DNA from: Rubrivivax sp.
GTDB taxonomy: Bacteria > Pseudomonadota > Gammaproteobacteria > Burkholderiales > Burkholderiaceae_C
DNA: 64,000 bases
Direction: 5' to 3'
NCBI GenBank assembly: GCA_016719535.1
Contig: JADJYX010000042.1
Coordinates: 62,001 to 126,000 of the forward strand
The translations under genes and the position numbers were made by a program. Every line of letters starts with the position of its first letter. Within the stretch, counting starts at the first letter, position 1. Of this stretch, positions 1-8,482 are shown one piece after another. The notes under the pieces were generated by a model. The model saw only the letters and a list, made by a program, of their open reading frames with translations. It had not been told where the DNA came from and ran no database searches.

Positions 1-1
1 G

Positions 2-136
2 GTGCGGCTGGCGGCCGGCGCAGGCTTCGTGATTGCGTTGACCGGCGACGTGATGACGATGCCGGGGCTGCCCAAGGTGAGCGCGGCGGAACGCATCGAC
101 CTCGATGACGAGGGGCGGGTGGTGGGGTTGGCATAA
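2..136 (+). CDS. fhs: Formate--tetrahydrofolate ligase, C-terminal fragment (partial at window edge)
   Basis: The last 44 codons of a gene that enters from the left edge. The visible peptide contains GAGFVIALTGDVMTMPGLPK and ends with a D-rich, GRVVGLA-type terminus, which matches the conserved C-terminus of formate--tetrahydrofolate ligase. That cytoplasmic enzyme makes 10-formyl-THF from formate, THF and ATP. Only the tail is visible, so catalytic residues cannot be checked. The gene ends with TAA and is followed directly by a large palindromic element that may also serve as its transcription terminator. The call rests on this short but distinctive motif. Confidence 0.8.
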   Translation: MRLAAGAGFVIALTGDVMTMPGLPKVSAAERIDLDDEGRVVGLA

Positions 137-147
137 GGCTGCTCACG

Positions 148-745
148 GCGCTTTGCCGTCCTTCGCTGGTGCGTCTTTTGGCCTTGGTCTGGCCTGCTGA
201 CGCCCCCGGCCGGGGTTTCGGCCCGGCGGCCGACCTACTTTCTTTGCGGGTGCAAAGAAAGTAGGCAAAGAAAGCACCTTCAACTCCAACACCCCCGGCT
301 CGTCGGCGGTGATCGATCGCCGCGCTGCGCTGCGCTCCGGCCGGCTGTGGTGACAGTTCTCGCGAAGCCTCGCTCGACAGTCCACGACCTTTCACCGACA
401 CGAGAGCGCGGCCCGCGCCACGCTGGACCACCAGCCATCGGCATGCCACCCGCTCCTGCGCATGGGTGCGGCTGGTGGTCCAGCGTGACGTCGCGCGCGT
501 TCCTGTGTCGGTGAAAGGTCGTGGACTGTCGAGCAATCCTTTGCGAGAGCATCGAGTCACCACCGGCTCGAGCGCAGCGAGCGATGCGCACCCGACGAGC
601 CGGGGGTGTTGCATTCGAGGTGCTTTCTTTGCTTCCTTTCTTTGCACCCGCAAAGAAAGGGAGTCGGCCGCCGGGCCGAAACCCCGGCCGGGGGCTTGCG
701 CAGGCCAGCCCAAGGCCAAGAGACGCATCAGCGAAGGACGGCAAT
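148..745. repeat. Large imperfect palindrome (~290-nt arms) of the CAAAGAAAG-rich intergenic type
   Basis: The segment from about 148 to 436 is repeated in reverse complement from about 470 to 745, with a ~33-nt centre. The innermost arms (419-436 and 471-488) match perfectly over 18 nt. The outer arms share long near-identical blocks, including the run around TTTGCGGGTGCAAAGAAAG and the blocks near 195-235 and 660-705. No protein-like composition or start context supports a gene here. Open frames inside it are by-products of the repeat. Such elements recur between genes in Burkholderiales and Xanthomonadales. The arms could fold into a long hairpin in RNA or a cruciform in DNA. Confidence 0.85.
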
Positions 746-770
746 GCGCCGTCAGCCGCCCGACAGTCAG

Positions 771-1211
771 TCAGCGCTCCCCCTCATGCGCGTCGATCAT
801 TTCCCGCAGCATGGCCTTGAGGGCTGCCGCGCGCTCGGGCCCCAGCGGCGCCAGCACGCGCCGCTCGTGCGCCCGCGCCTGCCGCACCAGGCTGGCGGCC
901 AGTGTCTCGCCCGCGGGCGTGATGCGCACCAGCGCCAGGCGGCGATCGCTCTCGTGTGCCACGCGCTCGACCAGGCCCTTGGCGGCCATGCGGTCGAGCT
1001 GGCGCGTCACCGTGGGCTGGGGCGCGACGACGATGGCCGCCAGCCGGCCCACCGGCAGCGGATCGCCGCCGGTCAGCGTGGCCAGGATGCGCCACTCGGC
1101 CACCGGCACGTCGACGGCCCGCGCCAGGCGGTGAAAGTCGTCCGAAACCAGGTGGCTGGCCTGCGCCAGCAGCGCCGCCAGGTAGTCGTCGACGAAGCGG
1201 GCACGCGCCAT
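771..1211 (-). CDS. MarR-family transcriptional regulator
   Basis: A 146-residue protein with the MarR winged-helix layout: N-terminal dimerisation helix, recognition region around residues 55-75 (PVGRLAAIVVAPQPTVTRQL), a wing containing ESDRRLALVRITPAG, and a C-terminal helix. MarR proteins are usually ligand-released repressors of divergent catabolic genes. It is divergent from iorA, with 115 nt between start codons. That gap holds a good promoter with a short palindrome in its spacer, so it most likely controls the downstream catabolic cluster. Auxin-degradation (iad) loci of Variovorax type are also MarR-regulated, but equivalence to that regulator is inference. The ligand is unknown. Confidence 0.88.
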   Translation of the reverse strand: MARARFVDDYLAALLAQASHLVSDDFHRLARAVDVPVAEWRILATLTGGDPLPVGRLAAIVVAPQPTVTRQLDRMAAKGLVERVAHESDRRLALVRITPAGETLAASLVRQARAHERRVLAPLGPERAAALKAMLREMIDAHEGER

Positions 1212-1245
1212 GCTCAGGTTCCCCGCGGGGTGGATGTTTTCACCC

Positions 1246-1274
1246 TTGACCGATGCAAATGCATGAAGTTGAAT
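1246..1274 (+). promoter_or_regulatory. Predicted sigma70 promoter of iorA with a candidate MarR operator in the spacer
   Basis: TTGACC (1246-1251) and TTGAAT (1269-1274) are 17 nt apart, matching 5 of 6 and 4 of 6 consensus bases. The spacer contains ATGCAAATGCAT (1253-1264), a perfect 5+5 inverted repeat. It lies between the divergent MarR gene and iorA, where a repressor dimer would block polymerase. The role is inferred from position and symmetry only. Confidence 0.5.
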
Positions 1275-1326
1275 CTAATCCCGTCGCGTCGCCGGGCACT
1301 CGGAACTTTCCCTCAGGCACCCATCC

Positions 1327-3465
1327 ATGGCCGAACGTTCGTTCAAGCAAGAAGTCGAGAAGCTGCGCCTGCCGCCGGGCTCGGTGTTCCGTGGCGAGGG
1401 CATCCTCGCCGTCACCAAGGCGCTGCTCGAATCGGGCGTGGCCTATGTGTCGGGCTACCAGGGTGCGCCGATCTCGCACCTGATGGACGTGCTGGCCGAC
1501 GCGCAGGACATCCTGGCCGACAACGGCATCCATTTCGAGCACAGCGCCAGCGAGGCCACCGCCGCCGCCACGCTGGCCGCCAGCGTCAACTACCCGCTGC
1601 GCGGTGCCGCCACCTTCAAGAGCACGGTGGGCACCAACGTCGCCAGCGATGCGCTGGCCAACCTGGCCAGCGGCGGCGTCACCGGCGGCGCGCTGATCAT
1701 CGTCGGCGAGGACTACGGCGAAGGCTCCAGCATCATGCAGGAGCGCAGCCACGCCTTCGCGATGAAGTCGCAGATCTGGCTGCTGGACCCCAAGCCCAAC
1801 CTGCCCGACATCGTCGCCGCGGTGAAACATGGCTTCGCGCTCAGCGAGGCCAGCCGCACGCCGGTGATGCTGATGCTGCGCATCCGCGCCTGCCACGTGC
1901 ACGGCGAATTCGTCACCTCGCCCAACGTCAAGCCCGGCTTCACGCTGCAGCAGGCGATGGAGCAGCCGCAGCGCGACACCAGCCGCATCGTGCTGCCGCC
2001 GGCGAGCTTCGTGCACGAGAAGGAAAAGCTGCAGCAGCGCTGGCCGGCCGCGGTGCGCTACGTCACCGGACAGGGCCTGAACGAATTTCTGGCCGAAGCT
2101 GCCGCCGACGTCGGCCTCATCGTGCAGGGCGGCCACTTCAATACGCTGGCACGCGTGCTCGAGCGCCTGGGTCTGGCCGATGTCTACGGCCGCACGCGGC
2201 TGCCGCTGTACGTGATGAACGTCGCCTACCCGGTGATCGACGCCGAGGTCGAGCGTTTTGCGCACGGCAAGCGCGCCGTGCTGGTGGTGGAAGAGGGGCA
2301 GCCCAATTTCGTCGAACAGAATATCGCCACCATCCTGCGCGCGGCCGGGTCGACCGCGGCGCTGCACGGCAAGGACCTGCTGCCCGCCAGCGGCGAATAC
2401 ACCGTGGCCGAGATGCTCGGCGGTGTGAAGCGCTTCCTGCAGCGCTACGGCGTGCTGCCGGCCGACGTGCCGGCGCCTGCGCCGCCGCAGATGTTGCCGA
2501 TCGACATCGCGCCGCAGGTGCATGTCCGGCCACCGGGCTTTTGCACCGGCTGCCCCGAGCGCCCCATCTTCGCCGCGATGAAGCTGGTCGAGCGCGAACT
2601 CGGCCCGCACCATGTCTCGGCCGACATCGGCTGCCACCTGTTCTCGATCCTGCCGCCGTTCAACCTCGGCAACACCACCATGGGCTACGGCCTGGGGGGG
2701 GCCGGCGCGGCAGCGCTCAATGCCAAGGGCTCGGCCAGGCGCGCCATCAGCGTGATGGGCGACGGCGGTTTCTGGCACAACGGGCTGACCAGCGGCGTCG
2801 CCAATGCGGTCTTCAACAAGTCCGACAACCTGACGCTGATCATCGACAACAGCTACACCTCGGCAACCGGCGGGCAGGACGTGCTGTCGAGCAAGGCGGC
2901 CAATCCCAGCCGCAGCACCGGCCACGCGATCGAGAAGGCGGTGCGTGGCGTGGGTGTGGAGCAGGTGCGCATCGTCACCCGCACCTACGACCTGGCGGCA
3001 ATGAAGGCGGCGCTGAAAGCGGCGCTGACCAGCAAGGCCGCCGGCCCGCAGGTCATCGTCGCGCAAAGCGAATGCATGCTCAACCGCCAGCGGCGCGAGA
3101 AGCCATTGCAGCGCCAGGCCGCGGCGCGCGGCGAGCGCGTGGTGCGCGAGCGCTTCGGCGTCGACCCCGACACCTGCACCGGCGACCATGCCTGCATCCG
3201 CCTCTCGGGCTGCCCGTCGCTGACCATCTCGGACAACCCCGACCCGCTGCGCCAGGACCCGGTCACCGCGGTGATCGACAGCTGCGTCGGCTGCGGCCTG
3301 TGCGGCGAGCTGGCGCATGCCGCGGTGCTGTGCCCGTCGTTCTACCGCGCGCAGATCGTCAGCAACCCGAGCGGCTGGGACCGCTTCAAGGCGCGGGTGG
3401 CGGGTGCGGTGATCGGCTGGCTGCAGTCGCGTTCGGCGGCACGTCGCGCGCAGTACGCCTTTTGA
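1327..3465 (+). CDS. iorA: Indolepyruvate ferredoxin oxidoreductase alpha-subunit-like protein
   Basis: A 712-residue TPP-dependent 2-oxoacid:ferredoxin oxidoreductase subunit. The N-terminal half is the pyrimidine-binding/domain-II region. CTGCPERPI lies near residue 405, and the TPP-binding region GDGGFWHNGLTSG near 478 is followed by IDNSYTSATGGQD. The C-terminus carries cysteines for Fe-S clusters (C-x5-C-x5-CP near 617 and CVGCGLC near 653). The family oxidatively decarboxylates aryl pyruvates such as indolepyruvate to arylacetyl-CoA, passing electrons to ferredoxin. It is first in the rightward cluster and 2 nt ahead of iorB. An aryl-pyruvate substrate is likely from the family, but the exact compound is not shown. 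Confidence 0.82.
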   Translation: MAERSFKQEVEKLRLPPGSVFRGEGILAVTKALLESGVAYVSGYQGAPISHLMDVLADAQDILADNGIHFEHSASEATAAATLAASVNYPLRGAATFKSTVGTNVASDALANLASGGVTGGALIIVGEDYGEGSSIMQERSHAFAMKSQIWLLDPKPNLPDIVAAVKHGFALSEASRTPVMLMLRIRACHVHGEFVTSPNVKPGFTLQQAMEQPQRDTSRIVLPPASFVHEKEKLQQRWPAAVRYVTGQGLNEFLAEAAADVGLIVQGGHFNTLARVLERLGLADVYGRTRLPLYVMNVAYPVIDAEVERFAHGKRAVLVVEEGQPNFVEQNIATILRAAGSTAALHGKDLLPASGEYTVAEMLGGVKRFLQRYGVLPADVPAPAPPQMLPIDIAPQVHVRPPGFCTGCPERPIFAAMKLVERELGPHHVSADIGCHLFSILPPFNLGNTTMGYGLGGAGAAALNAKGSARRAISVMGDGGFWHNGLTSGVANAVFNKSDNLTLIIDNSYTSATGGQDVLSSKAANPSRSTGHAIEKAVRGVGVEQVRIVTRTYDLAAMKAALKAALTSKAAGPQVIVAQSECMLNRQRREKPLQRQAAARGERVVRERFGVDPDTCTGDHACIRLSGCPSLTISDNPDPLRQDPVTAVIDSCVGCGLCGELAHAAVLCPSFYRAQIVSNPSGWDRFKARVAGAVIGWLQSRSAARRAQYAF

Positions 3466-3467
3466 AC

Positions 3468-4943
3468 ATGACCGACGCGAAGCCCATCAAGATCGCCATC
3501 CTGGCCATGGGCGGCGAGGGCGGCGGCGTGCTCGCCGACTGGATCGTCGACCTGGCCGAGCACAACGGCTACCTCGCGCAGACCACTTCGGTGCCCGGCG
3601 TGGCGCAGCGCACCGGCGCCACCATCTATTACGTCGAGCTCTTTCCGGCCGCCGCCGCGAAGGCCGCCGGCGCGCGCCCGGTGCTGGCGCTGATGCCGCT
3701 GCCGGGCGATGTCGATCTGGTGCTGGCTTCCGAATTGATGGAAGCCGGCCGCGCCGTGCAGCGCGGCCTGGTGACGCGCGATCGCACGACGCTGGTGGCC
3801 AGCACGCACCGCGTCTATGCCATCGCCGAGAAGACGGCGCTGGGCGATGGCCGTGCCGATGCCGACATGCTGCTGGCCGGCGCGCGGGCCGCGGCCAGGC
3901 GATTCATCGGCTTCGACATGGCGGCGGCCGCCGAAAGCCAGGGCAGCGTCATCAGCTCGGTGCTGTTCGGCGCGCTCGCCGCCACCGGTGAACTGCCGTT
4001 CACGCGCGAGCAGTTCGAGGCCACCATCCAGCGCGGCGGTGTCGGCGTGAAGAGCAGCCTGGCGGCCTTCGATGCCGCGCATCGGCAGGTGAGGTCGGGC
4101 CCGGCGTCCGCCGCGCCCGCACCGGCCTTCACGCTGCCGCGTGCCGCCAACCCCGCGGTGCAGGCGCTGCTGGACCGCGCGGCGCGTGAGCACGATGGAC
4201 AGGCGCTGCCGATCGTCGTCGAAGGCCTGCGCCGCCTGGTCGACTACCAGGACCCGGCCTACGCGGCGCTGTACCTCGACCGCCTGGCGGCCGCTCCGCC
4301 CGATGCCATGCTGCGCACCGAACTGGCGCGCCACCTGGCACTGTGGATGAGCTACGAGGACACCATCCGCGTGGCCGACCTGAAGACGCGCGACACCCGC
4401 TTCGCCCGCGTGAAGGGCGAGGTGAAGGCCGCCGACGACCAGGTGCTGCGCTTCAGCGAATTCATGCACCCGCGGCTGCAGGAGATCGCCGATACGCTGC
4501 CCGCCGGCCTGGGCCGCTGGCTGCTGGCCGCGGGCGCACCACGCCGCTTCGTCGAACGCGTGGGTGCGAAGGGGCGCGTCGTGACGACCAGCTCGCTCGG
4601 CGGTTTTCTGCTGCTGTGGGCGGTGGCCGGCCTGCGCCGCTGGCGGCGCAGCACGCTGCGCTTTGCGGCCGAGGACGCACGCATCGAATCCTGGCTGGCC
4701 GATATCCGCAGCACCGCCGCCATCGACCCCGCGCTGGCGCTGGAGGTCGTGCGCTGCCAGCGGCTGGTGAAGGGTTATGGCGATACGCATGAGCGTGGCC
4801 TGGCCAGCTATGCGCGGCTGCGCAGCGCCTGGCAAGGCCATCCGATCGCACCCGCCATGCTGGCCGAATTGCGCACGGCCGCGCTGGCCGACGAAGAGGG
4901 CCACGCGCTGACCGCCGCGATGCAGCGCCTGAATATCGCCTGA
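3468..4943 (+). CDS. iorB: Indolepyruvate oxidoreductase beta-subunit family protein
   Basis: A 491-residue partner of the upstream alpha subunit. The first ~200 residues are the gamma-type domain of pyruvate:ferredoxin oxidoreductases, beginning IAILAMGGEGGGVLADWIVD, with VPGVAQRTGATIYYVE. The remaining ~290 residues form the C-terminal extension seen in the long-form beta subunits of proteobacteria. The ATG at 3468 is chosen because it follows the iorA stop by 2 nt and starts the conserved domain exactly. The frame is open much further upstream, but that part only reads through iorA. Together the two would convert an aryl pyruvate to an arylacetyl-CoA. Confidence 0.82.
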   Translation: MTDAKPIKIAILAMGGEGGGVLADWIVDLAEHNGYLAQTTSVPGVAQRTGATIYYVELFPAAAAKAAGARPVLALMPLPGDVDLVLASELMEAGRAVQRGLVTRDRTTLVASTHRVYAIAEKTALGDGRADADMLLAGARAAARRFIGFDMAAAAESQGSVISSVLFGALAATGELPFTREQFEATIQRGGVGVKSSLAAFDAAHRQVRSGPASAAPAPAFTLPRAANPAVQALLDRAAREHDGQALPIVVEGLRRLVDYQDPAYAALYLDRLAAAPPDAMLRTELARHLALWMSYEDTIRVADLKTRDTRFARVKGEVKAADDQVLRFSEFMHPRLQEIADTLPAGLGRWLLAAGAPRRFVERVGAKGRVVTTSSLGGFLLLWAVAGLRRWRRSTLRFAAEDARIESWLADIRSTAAIDPALALEVVRCQRLVKGYGDTHERGLASYARLRSAWQGHPIAPAMLAELRTAALADEEGHALTAAMQRLNIA

Positions 4944-4969
4944 GCACCGCCTGAACGAGGAAGGTCACG

Positions 4970-6310
4970 ATGCCGAGCTACCGCGACAACCCCGAGGCCG
5001 TCGCTGCCCTGGTGCGCGACACCGAAGTGCACAAGGACTGCTACACCAGCCCCGAGCTCTTCCAGCTCGAGATGGAGCACCTGTTCGCCAACTGCTGGGT
5101 CTATGTCGGCCACGCCAGCCAGGTGCCCAAGCCAGGCGACTTCTATGCCACCACCCTCGGCGACCAGCCGGTGGTGATGGTGCGCCAGCACGACGGCAGC
5201 GTGAAGGTGCTGCACAACCGCTGCCTGCACAAGGGCGTGCAGGTGGCGCCCGACGGCGCCGGCCACGCCGGCCGCCACTTCCGCTGCCCGTACCACGCCT
5301 GGACCTACAAGCTCGACGGCGCGCTGCAGTCGGTGCCGCTGCGCCAGGGCTACGAGAACACCGGCTTCGAGCACTGCGAGGCCAGCCGCGGCATGCCGCC
5401 CGTCACCACGCAGGTCTACCGCGACTTCGTCTTCGGCCGCCTGGCGCCGACCGGCGTCAGCTTCGAGGACTATTTCGGCCCCTCGCTGTCGACACTGGAC
5501 AACATGGTCGACCGCTCGCCCGAGGGCCGGCTGGAGGTGGCCGGCGGCGTGCTGCGCTACCTGCACCGCTGCAACTGGAAGATGCTGGTCGACAACCAGA
5601 CCGACACCTGCCACCCGATGGTGGCGCACGAATCCTCGGCCGGCACCGCGGTGCGCGTGTGGCAGCAGGCGCCCGCAGGCACGCCCAAGCCGATGGCGGT
5701 GGAGCTGTTCGCGCCTTTCGTCAGCCCGTACGACTTCTTCGAGAAGATGGGCATCCGCGTGTGGGACAACGGCCATGGCCACACCGGCGTGGCCGACTCC
5801 ATCCACGCCGCCTATTCGCCCGTGCCCGGCTACTGGGAGGCCATGAGCGCGGCCTACGGCGAGGCGCGCGCGCAGCAGATCCTCGGCGAGGTGCGGCACA
5901 ACACCGTCTACTGGCCCAACATCATGGTCAAGGGCCCGATCCAGACGCTGCGCCTGTTCAAGCCGCTGGCCGCCGACCGCACGCTGGTCGAGAGCTGGAC
6001 CTTCCGCCTGGTGGGCGCGCCCGACCTGCTGCTGGAACGCACGCTGATGTACAACCGACTGATCAATGCGCCGACCTCGGTGGTGGGCCACGACGACCTG
6101 GAGATGTACGGGCGCGCGCAAGCCGGCCTGCTGTCGCGCGGCACCGACTGGATCAACGTCGCGCGGTTGTACGACCCGGCCGAGCACGGCCGGCTGCCCA
6201 ACCCCGCCGGCGTGGTGACCAATGGCACCAACGAATGGCAGATGCGCAGCCAGATGCGCGCCTGGGTGCGCTACATGACGGCATCGATGAAGCGGGGGGT
6301 GGCGGCATGA
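4970..6310 (+). CDS. Aromatic ring-hydroxylating dioxygenase, Rieske alpha subunit
   Basis: A 446-residue oxygenase alpha subunit. The Rieske [2Fe-2S] ligands are visible as CLH near residue 85 and CPYH near 105. The catalytic domain has the mononuclear-iron segment DNQTDTCHPMVAH near 207-220. It dihydroxylates or hydroxylates an aromatic acid using electrons from a reductase. The beta subunit gene overlaps its end (ATGA), so the two form one enzyme. No ferredoxin or reductase gene is present in the cluster, so electrons must come from elsewhere. The context (MarR, indolepyruvate oxidoreductase, isatin-hydrolase-type enzyme) recalls the dioxygenase of iad-type indole-3-acetate degradation, but the substrate is inferred. 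Confidence 0.88.
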   Translation: MPSYRDNPEAVAALVRDTEVHKDCYTSPELFQLEMEHLFANCWVYVGHASQVPKPGDFYATTLGDQPVVMVRQHDGSVKVLHNRCLHKGVQVAPDGAGHAGRHFRCPYHAWTYKLDGALQSVPLRQGYENTGFEHCEASRGMPPVTTQVYRDFVFGRLAPTGVSFEDYFGPSLSTLDNMVDRSPEGRLEVAGGVLRYLHRCNWKMLVDNQTDTCHPMVAHESSAGTAVRVWQQAPAGTPKPMAVELFAPFVSPYDFFEKMGIRVWDNGHGHTGVADSIHAAYSPVPGYWEAMSAAYGEARAQQILGEVRHNTVYWPNIMVKGPIQTLRLFKPLAADRTLVESWTFRLVGAPDLLLERTLMYNRLINAPTSVVGHDDLEMYGRAQAGLLSRGTDWINVARLYDPAEHGRLPNPAGVVTNGTNEWQMRSQMRAWVRYMTASMKRGVAA

Positions 6311-6789
6311 AGGTCCCCTCGAACCAGCACCTGATCGACTTCGTGCTGCACGAGGTGCGGCTGCTGGACGACCTGCGCTTCGACGACTGGCTGGCGCTCT
6401 TCACCGACGACGGCCGCTACTGGATGCCGCTGGAACGCGGCCAGACCGAGCGCCGGCTGCATTGCTCGCTGATGGACGAGGACAAGCTGCTGCTGAAGGT
6501 GCGCATCGAACGCCTGCACGGTGCGCGCACCTTCTCGCAGCAGCCCGGCAGCCGCTGCCACCACCTGCTGCAGCAGCCGGCCATCGAGTCGCGCGACGAC
6601 GCAGTGGGTGTCTACGTCACGCGCACCGCCTTCCACTACGTGGAGACGCGGCGCGACGAGCAGCAGCTCTACGCCGGCTGGGCGACGCACACGCTGGTGG
6701 GCGAAGCGGGTGCGCTGAAGATCCAGCTCAAGCGGGTCGATCTCGTCAATTGCGACGCTGCCTTCGGCAACATCCAGCTCTTCATGTGA
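6307..6789 (+). CDS. Aromatic ring-hydroxylating dioxygenase, beta subunit
   Basis: A 160-residue protein of the SnoaL-like cone fold used by small subunits of ring-hydroxylating dioxygenases. The N-terminus has the typical E-x-RLLDDLRFDDWLALF pattern followed by YWMPL. The C-terminus holds the conserved segment KIQLKRVDLVNCDAAFGNI. It stabilises the alpha3beta3 oxygenase and has no catalytic residues of its own. The start at 6307 overlaps the alpha-subunit stop as ATGA, so the two are translationally coupled. Its own stop overlaps the start of the next gene by one base. Confidence 0.87.
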   Translation: MKVPSNQHLIDFVLHEVRLLDDLRFDDWLALFTDDGRYWMPLERGQTERRLHCSLMDEDKLLLKVRIERLHGARTFSQQPGSRCHHLLQQPAIESRDDAVGVYVTRTAFHYVETRRDEQQLYAGWATHTLVGEAGALKIQLKRVDLVNCDAAFGNIQLFM

Positions 6790-8420
6790 TGGCCGATGCG
6801 CAGACCGTGGCCCAGGCCTTCGAAGAGGCCGCCCAACGCTGGCCGGCGCTGCCCTTCCTGGCCCTGCTGCCCGAGACGGCGGCGATCTACGGCCTGCAGC
6901 CCGGCGCATGGACCTATGGCGAGGCGCAGCCCCGCATCGCCGCGCTGCGTGCCGCCTATGCCGCCGCCGGCTACGGCCACGGCCACCGCGTGGGCCTGCT
7001 GCTGGAAAACCGCCCGGCCTTCTTCTGGCACTGGTTTGCGCTCAACGGCCTGGGTGTGTCGGTGGTGCCGATCAATGCCGAGCTGCGCAGCGCCGAGCTC
7101 GAATACCTGGTCGGCCACAGCGAGATCGCGCTGGCCGTCGCCTTGCCGCAGCGCCATCGCGCGCTGCGCGACGCAGCGGCCGCGGCCGGCCGTCCGCTGG
7201 CGCTGATGGCCGATGGCGATGTGCCGCCGCCGGCCCCGTTGGCGGCACCGCTCGCGGGCCAGCCGGTCGGCGTACGGACCGAATGCGCGCTGCTCTATAC
7301 CAGCGGCACCACGGGCCGGCCCAAGGGCTGCATCCTGCCCAACCGCTATTACCTGCATGCCGGCCGCTGGTATGCGCAGGTGGGCGGCATGGCCACGCTG
7401 CGTGAAGGGCAGGAACGCATGCTGACGCCGCTGCCGCTGGTGCACATGAATGCGATGGCCTATTCCACGCTGGCGATGGTGCTGACCGGCGGCTGCCTGA
7501 TCGTGCTCGACCGCTTCCACCCGGGCAGCTGGTGGGCCAGCGTGCGCGCATCGCGGGCCACCGTCGTGCATTACCTGGGCGTGATGCCGGCGATGCTGAT
7601 GAAGGCGGCGCCGTCGCCCGACGACCGCGCGCATGCGGTGCGCTTCGGCTTTGGCGCCGGTGTCGACCGCGCGCTGCAGGCACCCTTCGAGGCGCGCTTC
7701 GGATTCCCGCTGCTGGAAGCCTGGGCGATGACCGAGACCGGTGCCGGCGCGGTGGTGATGGCGCACGATCATCCACGCAAGGTCGGCAGCAGTTGCTTCG
7801 GGCGTGAAGGCGACGATGTGCAGCTTCGCCTGGTCGCCGACGATGGCAGCGAGGCGGGCATCGACCAGCCGGGCGAGCTGTGGGTGCGCCACGCCGGGGA
7901 CGACCCGCGCGACGGCTTCTTCGCCGGCTACCTGAAGGACGAGGCGGCGACGAACGAGGCCTGGGAGCAGGGCTGGTTCCACACCGGCGACATCGTCAGC
8001 CGCGATGCCGACGGGCTGCTGCACTTCATCGACCGCCGCAAGAACGTCATCCGCCGCAGCGGCGAGAACATCTCGGCGGTGGAGGTCGAAGGCGTGCTCA
8101 ACCAGATGCCCGAGCTGAAGGCCAGCGCGGTGGCCGCCACGCCCGACCCGGTGCGCGGTGACGAGGTGCTGGCCTGCGTGGTGACGCATGCGCCGGTGGC
8201 CGAGGGTGATCGTGCCGCGCTGGCCGAGCGCATCGTGCGGCATGCGCTGGAGCGGCTGGCGTACTACAAGGCGCCGGGGTATGTGGCCTTCGTCGACGCG
8301 CTGCCGTTGACGGCGTCGCAGAAGATCGCGCGGGGGGAGTTGAAGGGCTTGGCCTTGCAGTTGCCGAGGTCTGCCGTTTGTGTGGATATGCGGCACTTGA
8401 AGAAGCGGGTGGTGGAGTGA
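6789..8420 (+). CDS. AMP-forming acyl-CoA ligase (aryl/acyl acid activating)
   Basis: A 543-residue ANL-superfamily ligase. The P-loop LLYTSGTTGRPKGC lies near residue 167, the AWAMTETGAG adenine motif near 312, the hinge region HTGDIVSRDADG near 400, and the catalytic lysine motif ASQKIARGEL near 512. It would convert a carboxylic acid, ATP and CoA into an acyl-CoA, AMP and PPi. The ATG at 6789 shares a base with the beta-subunit TGA, so it is coupled to the dioxygenase. The likely substrate is the hydroxylated product of the dioxygenase, since the next genes resemble a CoA-ester aldolase. Specificity cannot be read from the sequence. Confidence 0.85.
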   Translation: MADAQTVAQAFEEAAQRWPALPFLALLPETAAIYGLQPGAWTYGEAQPRIAALRAAYAAAGYGHGHRVGLLLENRPAFFWHWFALNGLGVSVVPINAELRSAELEYLVGHSEIALAVALPQRHRALRDAAAAAGRPLALMADGDVPPPAPLAAPLAGQPVGVRTECALLYTSGTTGRPKGCILPNRYYLHAGRWYAQVGGMATLREGQERMLTPLPLVHMNAMAYSTLAMVLTGGCLIVLDRFHPGSWWASVRASRATVVHYLGVMPAMLMKAAPSPDDRAHAVRFGFGAGVDRALQAPFEARFGFPLLEAWAMTETGAGAVVMAHDHPRKVGSSCFGREGDDVQLRLVADDGSEAGIDQPGELWVRHAGDDPRDGFFAGYLKDEAATNEAWEQGWFHTGDIVSRDADGLLHFIDRRKNVIRRSGENISAVEVEGVLNQMPELKASAVAATPDPVRGDEVLACVVTHAPVAEGDRAALAERIVRHALERLAYYKAPGYVAFVDALPLTASQKIARGELKGLALQLPRSAVCVDMRHLKKRVVE

Positions 8421-8482
8421 GGCCGCTCGTCCTGCGTGGGGTGGTGGCGGCAAGGCTGCGGGCGGCCCCTGGCGGCGGCTCA

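Noticed and set aside
1240..3318. 692-codon open frame opposite iorA
   Set aside because: It is antisense to a gene with clear TPP and Fe-S motifs. Its composition (H, R, Q, A-rich) is the usual shadow of a high-GC gene.
606..4943. 1445-codon frame running from the palindrome through iorA into iorB
   Set aside because: Only its 3468-4943 part is protein-like; the rest reads through repeat and iorA in the wrong frame.
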